From: Sphingomonas sp. EC-HK361
Lineage (GTDB): Bacteria; Pseudomonadota; Alphaproteobacteria; Sphingomonadales; Sphingomonadaceae
Direction of reading: 5' to 3'
Assembly: GCF_902498785.1 (NCBI RefSeq)
Contig: NZ_LR701494.1
Coordinates: 434,001 to 498,000, forward strand
DNA length: 64,000 nt
Part shown: positions 34,712 through 44,054 of the stretch, in pieces
Numbering within the stretch: the stretch's first letter is position 1
Layout of the letters: the number at the start of each line of letters is the position of its first letter
Made by a program: the position numbers and the translations under genes
Notes under the pieces: model-generated
Database searches by the model: none
What the model saw: only the letters and a program-made list of their open reading frames with translations
What the model was told of the DNA's origin: nothing

Positions 34712-34736
34712 AGGGATAGCCGCCTCGCACGCGTAG
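34712..34736 (+). promoter_or_regulatory. ECF-type promoter, copy E (before DUF305 gene)
   Basis: AGGGAT, 13 bp, GCGTAG, 27 bases before the ATG of the DUF305 gene. It has the same elements and spacing as copies A-D and F. Confidence 0.75.
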
Positions 34737-34763
34737 AAGTCTTAGAACCCAGGGAGATCAATA

Positions 34764-35156
34764 ATGCGCTTCGCACCAACATTCGCAGCTTTGGCGCTGC
34801 TCGCCACGCCCGCCCTCGCGCAGCAGAGCGGCGGAATGCAGGGCATGAACCACGGTCAGATGGCCGGCATGAACCACGACGACATGGCGGGCATGATGGC
34901 CGGCAATCCCTACGGCCAGGCCGAGATGGACATGCATCAGAAGATGATGGCGGCCAAGCAGGGCGACGCGGCCGAAATGTGGACGCGCAAGATGATCGAG
35001 CATCACCGAGGCGCCATCGCCATGTCGCGCGTTGCGGTGCGTGACGCGCGCGACGCCGAGACCAAGCGCATGGCGCAGATGACGATCACGAAACAGGAAA
35101 AGGATATTGCCGAGCTGCAGGCGTGGCTCAGCAAGCACGGCAAGCGCCCGCAATAA
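34764..35156 (+). CDS. DUF305 exported Met/His-rich protein
   Basis: The 130-residue protein has a signal peptide cleaved near PALAQ, then a Met/His/Asn-rich segment (QGMNHGQMAGMNHDDMAGMM) and the DUF305 four-helix core (MIEHHRGAIAMSRVAVRDA, MTITKQEKDIAELQAWL). DUF305 is a ferritin-like fold frequent beside copper genes; the HH pair could bind metal. It is monocistronic with its own ECF-type promoter and a strong terminator. It probably acts as a periplasmic copper-binding protein, by composition. A second DUF305 gene at 57323 is controlled by a different promoter. Confidence 0.88.
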   Translation: MRFAPTFAALALLATPALAQQSGGMQGMNHGQMAGMNHDDMAGMMAGNPYGQAEMDMHQKMMAAKQGDAAEMWTRKMIEHHRGAIAMSRVAVRDARDAETKRMAQMTITKQEKDIAELQAWLSKHGKRPQ

Positions 35157-35166
35157 GGGAGCGCTG

Positions 35167-35206
35167 CCCCGCCCTGTCGATCCCCCTACCCCCCGGCAGG
35201 GCGGGG
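35167..35206 (+). terminator. Rho-independent terminator after DUF305 gene
   Basis: A perfect 10-bp stem (CCCCGCCCTG / CAGGGCGGGG) begins 10 bases after the stop codon and is followed by ATTTCCTTTT up to 35216, a good T-rich tail. Confidence 0.82.
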
Positions 35207-35227
35207 ATTTCCTTTTAGGAGCTGATG

Positions 35228-35677
35228 ATGAAGAATGGTGTTCGTGGCGCCGTCGCCGCCTTGCTAATGACCATCCCAGCGGTCGCATCGGCCGCGGCCG
35301 ACATCGCCATGCACCGCGATCCGGGTTGCGGCTGTTGCGAGAAATGGGCGGCGCAGGTGCGTCAGCAGTTCGGCCGCAAGGTCCAGATCATCGACGATGA
35401 TCGCCGTGAGGTGCTGCAGCGTAAGATCGGCCTGCCCGCTGACCTCGCGTCCTGCCATACCGCGATCATCGACGGCATGGCGTTTGAGGGACATGTCCCG
35501 ATCGCGGACATGAAGCGCGCGCTGGCCCAGCATCCTAAAGGCGTGCGCGGCTTGGCCGTGGCCGGAATGCCGATGGGCTCACCGGGCATGGAGGTGCCCG
35601 GCATGAGAACCCAGCCCTATGACGTCATTGCGTTCGGTGCCGCTGGCCGGCGTGTCTTTGCTAGCCACGGCGCCTAA
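35228..35677 (+). CDS. DUF411 exported metal-binding protein
   Basis: About 149 residues with a signal peptide (AAVAALLMTIPAVASA) and the DUF411 core: HRDPGCGCCEKWAAQV, with a CGCC metal site, then LPADLASCHTAIIDGMAFEGHVP. A Met-rich end segment (AGMPMGSPGMEVPGM) is typical of the copper-linked members. The ATG at 35228 is six bases after AGGAG; the adjacent ATG at 35225 is equally possible in frame. It lies after a terminator, so it needs its own promoter, which I could not identify. A periplasmic copper-binding role is likely. Confidence 0.87.
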   Translation: MKNGVRGAVAALLMTIPAVASAAADIAMHRDPGCGCCEKWAAQVRQQFGRKVQIIDDDRREVLQRKIGLPADLASCHTAIIDGMAFEGHVPIADMKRALAQHPKGVRGLAVAGMPMGSPGMEVPGMRTQPYDVIAFGAAGRRVFASHGA

Positions 35678-35790
35678 ACGACAGGTTGTCTTGTGAGCGG
35701 CAAATCTTCCCCGGCGCTTCATGCCGGCACTACGGCACCCGGCAAACCACCCGTATTGACCTCGGCGTTGACAATTGGGATAGTATCCGG

Positions 35791-36147
35791 GTGTTGAAAG
35801 CTCGTCTTTCTCTCTTGCTTCTTGTTGGAGCGTTGCTTGGCCTTTTGGGCCAAGGAATTGCGTATGCGGCCGGCCCATCGCTCTCACCCAAGATGGCGAT
35901 GAGCCATGTCACCCCATCCCGCATGGATTGCGCGGGTATGGCGACCCCGGATCCGTCATCGGAACACCCATGCAAAGGACTGACGCTGGCGTGTATCGCC
36001 CAAATGGGATGCGTTGTTCCCATGACGTTTGAGGAGCCGGCAAGAGTGCTGAAGCGCTCGATCGCATCTCAAATCGTTATCTGGCCTGCCAGCCGGGCAC
36101 TTGCCGGCCTCAACGTCGCTCCCGAGCCCGAACCGCCTACCGTTTGA
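35791..36147 (+). CDS. Hypothetical exported protein
   Basis: From a GTG at 35791 the frame encodes 118 residues with a hydrophobic leader (LSLLLLVGALLGLLGQGIAYA). The mature region has four cysteines (MDCAGM, HPCKGLTLACIAQMGCVV) and a hydrophobic segment before a Pro-rich end. I do not recognise a family. Similar small proteins precede cus-type operons in related bacteria (from memory). The start is uncertain; the frame stays open back to 35686. Metal binding through the cysteines is only a suggestion. Confidence 0.55.
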   Translation: MLKARLSLLLLVGALLGLLGQGIAYAAGPSLSPKMAMSHVTPSRMDCAGMATPDPSSEHPCKGLTLACIAQMGCVVPMTFEEPARVLKRSIASQIVIWPASRALAGLNVAPEPEPPTV

Positions 36148-36229
36148 TCGAGTCAAGCCGTGTCAGGCTGCAGCCGTTCGCCGGTTGCGGCTCTGCCGAT
36201 TTTAAATCTCGATCAAATTGGAAAGTGAC

Positions 36230-36481
36230 ATGAAAACGTTCATCTTGGCGGTATTTGCCGCTAGCCTCGCCGCGTCGGCAGCGACGGCGGCCACATCTGA
36301 AAATAAAAGCAATGGTCATTGGGAGTGGCGTTCCAATTACCAGCCGGGCCCGCGGGCGCCGCTTCAAGCCCCACGTCGCGTATGGGTTACGGACGTTCCC
36401 CAGTCGAGCGCCTGCGTGTGCCCGATGATGGAACGCGGTCGCGACGCCTGCATGTCAATGAAGGGCGGCCAGTCAACTTAA
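36230..36481 (+). CDS. Hypothetical small exported protein
   Basis: The 83-residue protein has a clear signal peptide (TFILAVFAASLAASAATAA) and a polar mature part with WEWRSNYQPGPRAP and a Cys/Met-containing end, CVCPMMERGRDACMSM. The cysteines and methionines could bind copper. No named family is recognised. It is upstream of cusCBA and separated from it by a hairpin, so it is probably a single-gene transcript or attenuated leader. The ATG at 36230 was chosen to begin the signal peptide. Confidence 0.6.
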   Translation: MKTFILAVFAASLAASAATAATSENKSNGHWEWRSNYQPGPRAPLQAPRRVWVTDVPQSSACVCPMMERGRDACMSMKGGQST

Positions 36482-36501
36482 GCTGGCGAGCCTGAACAGG
36501 T

Positions 36502-36533
36502 GCCGGGCTCCGATCAACCATTTGGAGCCCGGC
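36502..36533 (+). terminator. Hairpin between small exported gene and cusC
   Basis: A perfect 10-bp GC-rich stem (GCCGGGCTCC / GGAGCCCGGC) with a 12-base loop lies 30 bases before the cusC ATG. Only CATCATTATG follows, so it may be a weak terminator or attenuator. Confidence 0.5.
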
Positions 36534-36562
36534 CATCATTATGACATGAAGGGACTAGAGGG

Positions 36563-37792
36563 ATGCGCGCATCCATGATGCTCGCGGTCGCCGCGCTCAC
36601 GACGAGCGCCGCGCACGCGCAGACACTTACCTATGACCAAGCGCTGCGCGATGCGGTTGCCAACGCCCCGGGAGCGGTTGCCGGTCGCGCGGGGGTCAGC
36701 GCCGCCCAAGCCGATGCACGTGCGGCGGGAAGCCTTCCGGACCCCCGTGTGTCGATCGGAATCGAGAATTATCCTGTCTCTGGGCCACCCGCCTTCTCCC
36801 TATCCAGAGACGACATGACGATGGGGCGTGTCGGTTTCCAACAGGACCTACCCAACCTTGCCAAGCGTCATGCCGCGCAAGCGCAGGCACGCGCCGTGAT
36901 CGCAACGGCAGAAGCATCGCAAGCGACCAAGCTCCGGGAGGTGCGATTGGGAGCGGGGCAGGCATGGATCGACCTTGCTTATGCCGAGCGTCGACTAGCT
37001 GCCCTCGACACCGTTCTGCTATTCCTTCGATCTCTCCCTTCCGCTGCGCGGGCCGCCGTGACGACCGGTTCGGTCCGCCCTGGTCAGACACTGACGACCG
37101 ATCAGGAGATCGCGGCACTCGACGACCGCCGCGACGAGTTGATGGCCGCCGTTGCGCGCGCCCGCGCGATGCTGGCTCGCTGGACCGGCGTATCGGCGCC
37201 CGAGATTGCCGGCGATATGCCCGCGATCGATCTGGCTCCGGCGCGGCTGCGGGACGCGCTCAGCCTTCACTCCGACATGGTTCTCGCCGAGGCCGGTATT
37301 CAGCGCGCCCAGGCCGACGTGGATGCGGCGCGAGCGGAGAAGCGACCCGATTGGGGGGTAGAGGTAGCTTATCAACGCCGTGACCCCCGGTATGGCGACA
37401 TGGTGTCGGCGGGAGTTTCGATGAGCCTGCCGCTGTTCGCTCGATCGCGTCAGAACCCGCGCATCGAAGCCCGCAAATCCGCACAGGCGCAGGCCGAGGC
37501 CGCGCGCGAAGAAACCCGGCGCACATTGGCAGCCGATCTGGAGGCCGCGCTGGCGGACCACCAAATGCATCACAGCCAATGGCAGCGCGCGCGCGACGTG
37601 CTCCTTCCGCTCGCTCGGAAGCGAGCCGATCTGGAGATAGCGAGCTACTCTGCCGGTCGCGCGAGTCTTGCGGATGCCATCGAAGCCAAGACCGCGCTCG
37701 CCGACGCCGAGCTGACCGTGCTCGACCGTGAGGCGCTCGTCGCCGCAGACTCTGTCCGCCTCACCATTACCTTCGGGAGCGCCGATCGATGA
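36563..37792 (+). CDS. cusC: CusC-like outer-membrane efflux protein (TolC family)
   Basis: The 409-residue outer-membrane factor is the first gene of a Cu/Ag RND exporter. A signal peptide ending AHAQ is followed by OEP repeats: YDQALRDAVANAPGAVAGRAG, PDPRVSIGIENYPVSGPPAF and, in the second half, VSMSLPLFARSRQNPRIEARK. There is no lipobox cysteine, unlike E. coli CusC. Its sequence is clearly different from the two CzcC proteins of region 1, which agrees with the copper-type pump encoded downstream. The stop overlaps the adaptor start as ATGA. Confidence 0.88.
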   Translation: MRASMMLAVAALTTSAAHAQTLTYDQALRDAVANAPGAVAGRAGVSAAQADARAAGSLPDPRVSIGIENYPVSGPPAFSLSRDDMTMGRVGFQQDLPNLAKRHAAQAQARAVIATAEASQATKLREVRLGAGQAWIDLAYAERRLAALDTVLLFLRSLPSAARAAVTTGSVRPGQTLTTDQEIAALDDRRDELMAAVARARAMLARWTGVSAPEIAGDMPAIDLAPARLRDALSLHSDMVLAEAGIQRAQADVDAARAEKRPDWGVEVAYQRRDPRYGDMVSAGVSMSLPLFARSRQNPRIEARKSAQAQAEAAREETRRTLAADLEAALADHQMHHSQWQRARDVLLPLARKRADLEIASYSAGRASLADAIEAKTALADAELTVLDREALVAADSVRLTITFGSADR

Positions 37793-39288
37793 GCGACACT
37801 ACCATTACCCGCGCCCGCCTTGTCACCGCGGTAAGCGCGCTGGTGCTGGTCGCAGGGGGCGTGGGCTTCGGGCTCGCGAAACTTGGCACGTCCTCGGCTG
37901 CCGATCAAACGGCATCCCCAGCCCCGCAGAAGAAGATCCTCTACTGGTATGATCCGATGATCCCGGGGGAGCGGCACGACGGCCCGGGTCTCTCGTCGAT
38001 GGGGATGAAACTGATCCCCCGCTATGCCGACGAGGGCGCAGGCGGTAGCGCCGCACCGGGCGTAGCGATCGATCCGGCCAGCCTCCAGCGGGTCGGCGCG
38101 CGGATCGTCACGGTCGAACGCGGATCGTTGTCAAACTCGGCCTCGGCAACCGGCAGCATCGAGTTCAATGACCGCAACGTTGCGGTCGTGCAGGCACGCA
38201 GCGGCGGCTTCGTTCAGCGCGTCTATGCGCGCGCGCCAGGCGATGTCGTGCCGGCAGGCGCCCCGCTCGCCGATATCCTTGTGCCCGAATGGGCGGGCGC
38301 GCAGGCGGAGTATCTCGCCGTGCGCCGCACCGGGGATGCCGGGCTCACGCGGGCGGCACGAGAGCGCCTGTTGCTTCTCGGGATGCCCGCCGGATCGATT
38401 GCATCGGCGGAGTGGCGCGGCCGACCGCAAGGTGTGACGACGATCAGCACGCCCGTGGGGGGCGTCATCAAGACGCTCGGCGTCCGACAGGGGATGACGG
38501 TCGCGCAAGGACAGACACTGGCGGAGGTGAACGGCCTCGCCACCGTGTGGCTGAACGCGGCTGTCCCTGAGGCCCTCGCAGGAAACCTGCGGATCGGCAC
38601 GCCCGTCATCGCCACGCTGGCGGCTTTCCCGGGCGAAAGCTTCAGGGGCCGCATCGCTGCGATCCTGCCCCAGGCCGAGGCAGCGAGCCGCACGCTCACA
38701 ATCCGCGTCGAGCTCCCCAACCGTGCCGGCCGGTTGCGCCCCGGTATGTTCGCCAGCGTGGCGCTCGACCAGGGGAGCCGCGATGCACTCCTTGTTCCGA
38801 GTGAGGCCGTGATCCGGACCGGCCGGCGCACACTCGTCATGTTGGCAGGGCCGGGTGGACGCTTTCGACCCGCCGAGGTTCGCACTGGCGCAGAAGGCGG
38901 CGGCAAAACCGAGATAGTCGCCGGCCTGACCGAGGGTGAGAAGGTTGTCGCGTCGGGCCAGTTCCTGATCGACTCCGAAGCGAGCCTCGCTGGCCTCGAT
39001 GCGCGTCCGATTGGTGTCGAAGCGTCACCCGCAACAAAGCCGGCCGTGAAACCCACCGCGTCGATCTACGAGACGGTCGGCAGCATCGAGGCGATCGATC
39101 GCAGTTCCGTCACCCTGTCCCATCAGCCCGTTCCGGCGATCGGCTGGCCGGCCATGACAATGACGTTCCGCGTCGCCGATCCCGCGTTGGTGCGTGGGTA
39201 TCGCAAGGGTGAGCGGGTGCGGTTCGGCTTTGATCAACCCGCCGATGGTCCAACGCTGCGCCGCATGACGCGCGAGGCTGGGCGATGA
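37789..39288 (+). CDS. cusB: CusB-like adaptor with N-terminal metal-binding and C-terminal CusF domains
   Basis: The 499-residue periplasmic adaptor has a membrane anchor (about 9-30). A heavy-metal-binding motif [16 protein letters not shown] with [10 protein letters not shown] lies near 50-77, followed by hairpin and barrel domains. The C-terminal 75 residues form a CusF-like fold, [20 protein letters not shown] and [12 protein letters not shown], with the W and Met residues that hold Cu(I) or Ag(I). Fusion of CusF to the adaptor would keep the metallochaperone at the pump; a separate CusF gene also follows. The stop overlaps the cusA start. Confidence 0.92.
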   Translation: MSDTTITRARLVTAVSALVLVAGGVGFGLAKLGTSSAADQTASPAPQKKILYWYDPMIPGERHDGPGLSSMGMKLIPRYADEGAGGSAAPGVAIDPASLQRVGARIVTVERGSLSNSASATGSIEFNDRNVAVVQARSGGFVQRVYARAPGDVVPAGAPLADILVPEWAGAQAEYLAVRRTGDAGLTRAARERLLLLGMPAGSIASAEWRGRPQGVTTISTPVGGVIKTLGVRQGMTVAQGQTLAEVNGLATVWLNAAVPEALAGNLRIGTPVIATLAAFPGESFRGRIAAILPQAEAASRTLTIRVELPNRAGRLRPGMFASVALDQGSRDALLVPSEAVIRTGRRTLVMLAGPGGRFRPAEVRTGAEGGGKTEIVAGLTEGEKVVASGQFLIDSEASLAGLDARPIGVEASPATKPAVKPTASIYETVGSIEAIDRSSVTLSHQPVPAIGWPAMTMTFRVADPALVRGYRKGERVRFGFDQPADGPTLRRMTREAGR

Positions 39289-42200
39289 TTGCCGCGATCA
39301 TCCGCTGGTCGGTCGCGAACCGCTTCCTCGTCGTCCTGGCGGCCATCGCGCTCGCCATGGCCGGGGTGTTCGCAATGCGTGCCACCCCCGTCGATGCGCT
39401 CCCCGACCTGTCCGACACGCAGGTCATCATCCGCACGAGCTGGCCGGGCCAAGCCCCGCAGATCGTCGAGAACCAGGTGACGTATCCGCTCACCACGACG
39501 ATGCTGTCCGTGCCTGGCGCGAAAACCGTGCGCGGCTATTCGTTCTTCGGCGACAGCTACGTCTATGTCCTCTTCGAGGATGGGACCGACCTCTATTGGG
39601 CGCGCTCACGCGTGCTGGAGTATCTGAGCCAGGTGCAGGGACGGCTTCCCCAAGGCGCGCAGGCCGCGCTGGGTCCTGATGCGACGGGGGTCGGCTGGGT
39701 CTATGAATACACGCTGTTGGACCGCACCGGCCGCCGTGACCTGTCGCAGCTCCGATCCTTGCAGGACTGGTTCCTACGTTATGAACTGAAAACGCTGCCC
39801 GGCGTTGCGGAGGTGGCGAGCATCGGCGGAATGGTGAAGCAATATCAGGTGCTGCTCGACCCGACGCGGCTCGCCGCATTCGGTGTCACGCACACTCAGG
39901 CCGTCGATGCCATTCGCCGCGCCAATCAGGAGGCCGGCGGGTCCGTCCTCGAGCTGGGCGAAGCCGAATATATGGTGCGCGCGTCAGGTTACTTGCGCAC
40001 CGTCGACGATTTCCGCGCGATCCCGCTCAAGGTCGCCGGTGCCGGCGTCCCCGTTACCTTGGGCGACGTCGCGTCGATCCAGATCGGCCCCGAGATGCGC
40101 CGCGGCATCGCCGAGCTGAACGGCGAAGGCGAGGTCGCGGGCGGAGTCGTCATCCTGCGTCAGGGCAAGAATGCACGGCAGACGATCGAAGCCGTCAAGG
40201 CCAAGCTCGCGGAACTGAAAGCGAGCCTTCCCCCCGGCGTCGAGATCGTCACCACCTATGACCGCTCGCAATTGATCGACCGCGCGGTGGAGAATTTGAC
40301 GGGCAAGCTGATCGAGGAGTTCGTCGTCGTCGCGATCATCTGCGGGTTGTTTCTGTGGCATGTCCGGTCTGCGCTGGTCGCGATCGTCACCTTGCCTCTG
40401 GGGGTGCTCGCGGCCTTGCTCGTCATGCGTGTGCAGGGGGTGAACGCCAACATCATGTCTTTGGGCGGTATCGCCATCGCGATCGGCGCGATGGTCGATG
40501 CCGCGATCGTGATGATCGAGAACGCGCACAAGCGGATCGAGCGATGGGAACACGACCATCCGGGCGTGGCGCTGGCGGGCGAGGAACGCTGGCGCGTCAT
40601 CACCGAGGCCGCGGCCGAGGTCGGGCCGGCGCTGTTCTTCAGCCTCGTCATCATCACGCTGTCGTTCGTGCCGGTGTTCACGCTCGAAGCGCAGGAGGGA
40701 CGGCTGTTCGCCCCGCTCGCCTTCACCAAGAGCTATGCGATGGCGGCAGCGGCGATCCTGTCGGTAACGCTCGTGCCGGTCCTGATGGGATGGCTGATCC
40801 GGGGACGCATTCCGGCCGAGAACGACAACATTATCAACCGCGTGCTCACCCGTGCCTATCGCCCGGCGCTCGACCGCGTGTTGGCGCGGCCTTGGGCGGC
40901 GATCGGCATCGCCGCCCTGGTACTGGCGACGACGGCATGGCCGCTGACCCGATTGGGTGGCGAGTTCATCCCGACGATGGATGAGGGCGATCTGCTCTAC
41001 ATGCCGTCCGCGCTTCCCGGCCTTTCGGCCGCGAGCGCCTCGGCCCTGCTCCAGCGCACAGACCGGCTGATAAAAACCGTTCCCGAGGTCAAAACCGTGT
41101 TCGGCAAAGCCGGGCGCGCCGAGACCGCGACCGACCCGGCACCGCTCGAGATGTTCGAGACGACCATCCAATTCAAGCCGCGCGATCAATGGCGCGCGGG
41201 GATGACGCCGGCAAAGCTGGTGGAGGAGCTGGACCGCACAGTGCGCGTGCCCGGCCTCACGAACGTATGGGTGCCTCCGATCCGCAATCGGATCGATATG
41301 CTCGCGACCGGCATCAAGAGTCCCATCGGGGTGAAAGTGTCGGGGTCCAACCTCTCCGAGCTGGACCGCATCGCCGGCAGCATCGAACGTGTCGCCAGGA
41401 CCGTGCCGGGCGTCAGCTCGGCATTGGCAGAACGGTTGACCGGAGGCCGCTATGTCGATGTCGATATCGATCGGGTGACCGCGGGGCGCTACGGTCTCAA
41501 CATCGCCGATGTGCAGGAGATTGTGTCCGGCGCGATCGGCGGCGAGACGATCGGCCAGACGGTGGAGGGCCTTGCCCGCTACCCGATCAGCGTCCGCTAC
41601 CCCCGCGAGCTGCGTGACAGTCCGGAGGGACTGCGAACTCTCCCAATCGTCACCGCATCGGGTCAGCAGATCACACTCGGCACCGTCGCATCCGTGTCGA
41701 TCGCGGAAGGTCCACCGATGCTCAAGACGGAAAATGGTCGACTCTCGACATGGGTCTATGTCGACGTGCGCGGGCGCGACCTGGCCTCCACGGTCGCCGA
41801 TCTGCGCCGTGCTGTTGGCAAAGATGTTCGGCTCAGCCCCGGCGTCTCGATCGCCTATTCCGGACAATTCGAGTATCTGCAGCGTGCCGAGGCTCGGTTG
41901 ATGCTCGTCGTGCCGGCGACACTCGCGATCATCTTCCTTCTCCTCTACCTTACCTTCGGTCGCCTCGACGAGGCGGCGCTTATCATGGGCACACTGCCCT
42001 TCGCGCTGACCGGCGGCATCTGGACATTATGGCTGCTCGGCTATGCGCAATCGGTCGCCACAGGTGTCGGGTTCATCGCGCTCGCCGGCGTGTCGGCGGA
42101 GTTCGGCGTCGTCATGCTGATCTACCTGAAACACGCATTGGCCGAGCGCGGGCCGTCACCGTCGGGCGAGCAAGTATCGGAAGCGATCAGGGAGGGCGCG

Positions 42201-42422
42201 CTGTTGCGGGTACGTCCCAAGGCGATGACCGTCGCTGTCATCGTCGCCGGGCTGTTCCCCGTGCTGATCGGGCATGGCGCCGGATCGGAGGTGATGAGCC
42301 GGATCGCCGCGCCGATGATCGGTGGAATGCTGACCGCCCCTTTCCTCTCCATGTTCATCCTGCCAGCCGCCTACTTGCTCTTGCGGCGGCGAGCTTCAAC
42401 CCGCCCCGAAAGGAAGATCTGA
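39285..42422 (+). CDS. cusA: CusA-type copper/silver RND efflux pump
   Basis: The 1045-residue inner-membrane pump expels Cu(I)/Ag(I) in exchange for protons. It has the CusA-specific fourth-helix motif [24 protein letters not shown], versus DFGLIVDGAV in the CzcA here. Typical CusA segments include [40 protein letters not shown] and [20 protein letters not shown], the last containing a Met expected at the substrate relay. Length matches the family (about 1045). It sits between cusB and cusF with overlapping stops and starts. Confidence 0.95.
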   Translation: MIAAIIRWSVANRFLVVLAAIALAMAGVFAMRATPVDALPDLSDTQVIIRTSWPGQAPQIVENQVTYPLTTTMLSVPGAKTVRGYSFFGDSYVYVLFEDGTDLYWARSRVLEYLSQVQGRLPQGAQAALGPDATGVGWVYEYTLLDRTGRRDLSQLRSLQDWFLRYELKTLPGVAEVASIGGMVKQYQVLLDPTRLAAFGVTHTQAVDAIRRANQEAGGSVLELGEAEYMVRASGYLRTVDDFRAIPLKVAGAGVPVTLGDVASIQIGPEMRRGIAELNGEGEVAGGVVILRQGKNARQTIEAVKAKLAELKASLPPGVEIVTTYDRSQLIDRAVENLTGKLIEEFVVVAIICGLFLWHVRSALVAIVTLPLGVLAALLVMRVQGVNANIMSLGGIAIAIGAMVDAAIVMIENAHKRIERWEHDHPGVALAGEERWRVITEAAAEVGPALFFSLVIITLSFVPVFTLEAQEGRLFAPLAFTKSYAMAAAAILSVTLVPVLMGWLIRGRIPAENDNIINRVLTRAYRPALDRVLARPWAAIGIAALVLATTAWPLTRLGGEFIPTMDEGDLLYMPSALPGLSAASASALLQRTDRLIKTVPEVKTVFGKAGRAETATDPAPLEMFETTIQFKPRDQWRAGMTPAKLVEELDRTVRVPGLTNVWVPPIRNRIDMLATGIKSPIGVKVSGSNLSELDRIAGSIERVARTVPGVSSALAERLTGGRYVDVDIDRVTAGRYGLNIADVQEIVSGAIGGETIGQTVEGLARYPISVRYPRELRDSPEGLRTLPIVTASGQQITLGTVASVSIAEGPPMLKTENGRLSTWVYVDVRGRDLASTVADLRRAVGKDVRLSPGVSIAYSGQFEYLQRAEARLMLVVPATLAIIFLLLYLTFGRLDEAALIMGTLPFALTGGIWTLWLLGYAQSVATGVGFIALAGVSAEFGVVMLIYLKHALAERGPSPSGEQVSEAIREGALLRVRPKAMTVAVIVAGLFPVLIGHGAGSEVMSRIAAPMIGGMLTAPFLSMFILPAAYLLLRRRASTRPERKI

Positions 42423-42748
42423 TGAAAGCCACTTTCTCCATGCGCGCCGCATTCATGCTACTAGTCACGCCGATCGCAGCGAGCGCTCTTGCTCAAGGCA
42501 GCAGGCCGGCTGCATCGGCTGTAAAATCCGGCAGCGGATCGGGGACGATCACTGCCGTCGACGCGAAAGGTGGAACCGTAACCATCAAGCACGGCCCGAT
42601 CCCGACGATCGGCTGGCCCGCAATGACGATGACCTTCCGGGCATCCCCCCCGACCCTGCTCAAGGGACTGCGGTCGGGGCAGCGGGTCGCATTCACCGCC
42701 AAGGCGAAGGGTATGACGGCAGAAGTTACGGCGATCAGCCCGCATTGA
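42422..42748 (+). CDS. cusF: CusF-like periplasmic copper chaperone
   Basis: The 108-residue secreted protein has a signal peptide ending SALAQ and one CusF beta-barrel: GSGTITAVDAKGGTVTIKHGPI, then [15 protein letters not shown]. The H, W and Met residues are those that bind Cu(I) in CusF (His, Met, Met and a stacking Trp). It overlaps the cusA stop by one base (TGATG) and completes the operon. The same fold is fused to the end of the CusB upstream. Confidence 0.92.
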   Translation: MKATFSMRAAFMLLVTPIAASALAQGSRPAASAVKSGSGSGTITAVDAKGGTVTIKHGPIPTIGWPAMTMTFRASPPTLLKGLRSGQRVAFTAKAKGMTAEVTAISPH

Positions 42749-42769
42749 CGACGCGTGCCGACCTTCGCG

Positions 42770-43537
42770 TCAGTGCGCCATCGCCAGCACGGGCGGCGCA
42801 GCGATCATCCACAGCGCCATCGCGACCATCATCAGGTTTTCGGTGAGCGAGATGAAGCCGAGCGGCACGTTGCTGTCCCCGCCCACGCACGCGCATTTCA
42901 GCTCACGCTTGTCGATGTAGACGGCCTTGAACACCGACACCGCGCCGATCGTACCGATAACGAGCGCGACGGGCACCGACAGCCAGGTCAACGCGCCGGC
43001 TGCCATCAGGACGCCCGCCGCTCCTTCCGCGTAGGGATAGACATAGGAATAGGGCACCCAGCGCTTCGCGAGCAGATCGTAGTTGAGGAACATGCTCGAG
43101 AAGCTCTCGACGTTCTGGAGCTTGAGCATCGCCAGAGCGCACATCGAGAACGCGATGAACCATTCACCCGCCCGCACCGTGAAGGGCGTGCCGAGTACCG
43201 CATAGCTGGCGGCGAGCGCCATCAGCGCCGTCATCGCGAACACGGCAATCACCGGGCGATAGGTGACGGCCTTGGGGTCGCGGACCATCTTGCCGAAGAA
43301 GCGGCGCAGATCGTCATAGCCGCCGACCCGCTCCCCGGCGATAAAGATCTGCGGGGTCGTCTTGACGCCGTGCTTCGCCTTGAAAGCGTCGGTTTCTTCC
43401 CGCGTCATCAGCCAATGGTCATCGACCGCATAGCCTTCCCGGCGCAGAAGATCCTTCGCCTTCAGCCCGAAAGGGCAGGTATGTTCCGGCATCACCATCC
43501 GGTAGATCGTCGCCTGTTTGGCGGGGGCGCTCGCCAT
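42770..43537 (-). CDS. Glutaredoxin-MauE fusion membrane protein
   Basis: The 255-residue protein joins an N-terminal glutaredoxin-like domain (about 1-85) to a four-helix MauE/DoxX-type domain (about 95-255). The glutaredoxin active site is PEHTCPFGLKA, with one cysteine only. The MauE domain ends in KRELKCACVGGDSNVPLGF, the CACVGG motif of this redox-associated group. Such proteins may pass electrons or thiols across the inner membrane to metal-stressed periplasmic proteins. It diverges from a merR gene over a mercury-like operator, so metal induction is likely. The substrate is unknown. Confidence 0.85.
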   Translation of the reverse strand: MASAPAKQATIYRMVMPEHTCPFGLKAKDLLRREGYAVDDHWLMTREETDAFKAKHGVKTTPQIFIAGERVGGYDDLRRFFGKMVRDPKAVTYRPVIAVFAMTALMALAASYAVLGTPFTVRAGEWFIAFSMCALAMLKLQNVESFSSMFLNYDLLAKRWVPYSYVYPYAEGAAGVLMAAGALTWLSVPVALVIGTIGAVSVFKAVYIDKRELKCACVGGDSNVPLGFISLTENLMMVAMALWMIAAPPVLAMAH

Positions 43538-43566
43538 GCCGCTTCTCCAATATCCTCGCCCCGCCT

Positions 43567-43597
43567 ATATAGGGTCCGTACCATAGTACGGAGTCAA
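43567..43597 (-). promoter_or_regulatory. Mercury-like MerR operator and promoter
   Basis: Read leftward, TTGACT and CTATAT are separated by 19 bp. A perfect dyad TCCGTAC-CATA-GTACGGA lies at 43575-43592; these arms are those I recall from Tn501/Tn21 mer operators. It lies between the glutaredoxin-MauE gene and the divergent merR gene. Confidence 0.82.
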
Positions 43598-43600
43598 GGC

Positions 43601-44014
43601 ATGACCGGCATGACGATCGCGGCGCTCGCGCGCGAGGGCGGCGTCGGCGTCGAAACGGTGCGCTACTATCAGCGTCGCGGTTTGCTGGACGAGCCAGACC
43701 GGCCGACCGGGGCTGGCGCCGGAGGCGGCATCCGGCGCTACGGCACCGATGACGCCCGCCGCCTTCGCTTCATCCGCTCGGCGCAGGCAGCCGGTTTCAC
43801 GCTCGAGCAGATCGGTGAGCTTCTGGCGCTGGATGCGACCGACGATCGCGCGCGTGCGCGCCAGCTCGCCCATGAGCAGATGGCGGCGCTGGATGCGAAG
43901 ATCGCCGAGCTTGAACAGGCGCGTGCTTCGCTGCGTCGGCTTGCCAGCGAGTGCGGCTCGGGATCGGCAGGGCCGTGCCCAATCCTGACAGCGTTCGATT
44001 CACCGACTGAGTGA
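43601..44014 (+). CDS. MerR-family regulator lacking the first Hg cysteine
   Basis: The 137-residue protein has a winged helix (VGVETVRYYQRRGLLDEPDRP) with MerR-like recognition residues and a long helix. It has only two cysteines, C117 and C125, in ASECGSGSAGPCPI. The position equal to Cys82 of Tn501 MerR is occupied by the stretch ALDATDDRARA without cysteine. Its operator nevertheless has mercury-operon arms. It may respond to Cu(I), a thiol stress or another metal through two cysteines; I cannot tell. It diverges from the glutaredoxin-MauE gene. Confidence 0.85.
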   Translation: MTGMTIAALAREGGVGVETVRYYQRRGLLDEPDRPTGAGAGGGIRRYGTDDARRLRFIRSAQAAGFTLEQIGELLALDATDDRARARQLAHEQMAALDAKIAELEQARASLRRLASECGSGSAGPCPILTAFDSPTE

Positions 44015-44054
44015 TCTTTGATTAGCTCCCAGGCGGTCAGCAGGAGATTTCGGA

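Noticed and set aside
35755-35790. TTGACC/TTGACA with TAGTAT upstream of 35791
   Set aside because: Spacing to the GTG leaves no room for a leader and there is no dyad; too ambiguous to call a promoter.
36559-36582. AGGGAT just before the cusC start
   Set aside because: No GCGTA follows at 13 bp and it overlaps the start codon, so it is not a member of the copper promoter set.
39984-41867. Long minus-strand reading frame opposite cusA
   Set aside because: No start signal, no domain, Arg/Asp/Gln-rich composition; an antisense artefact of a GC-rich gene.
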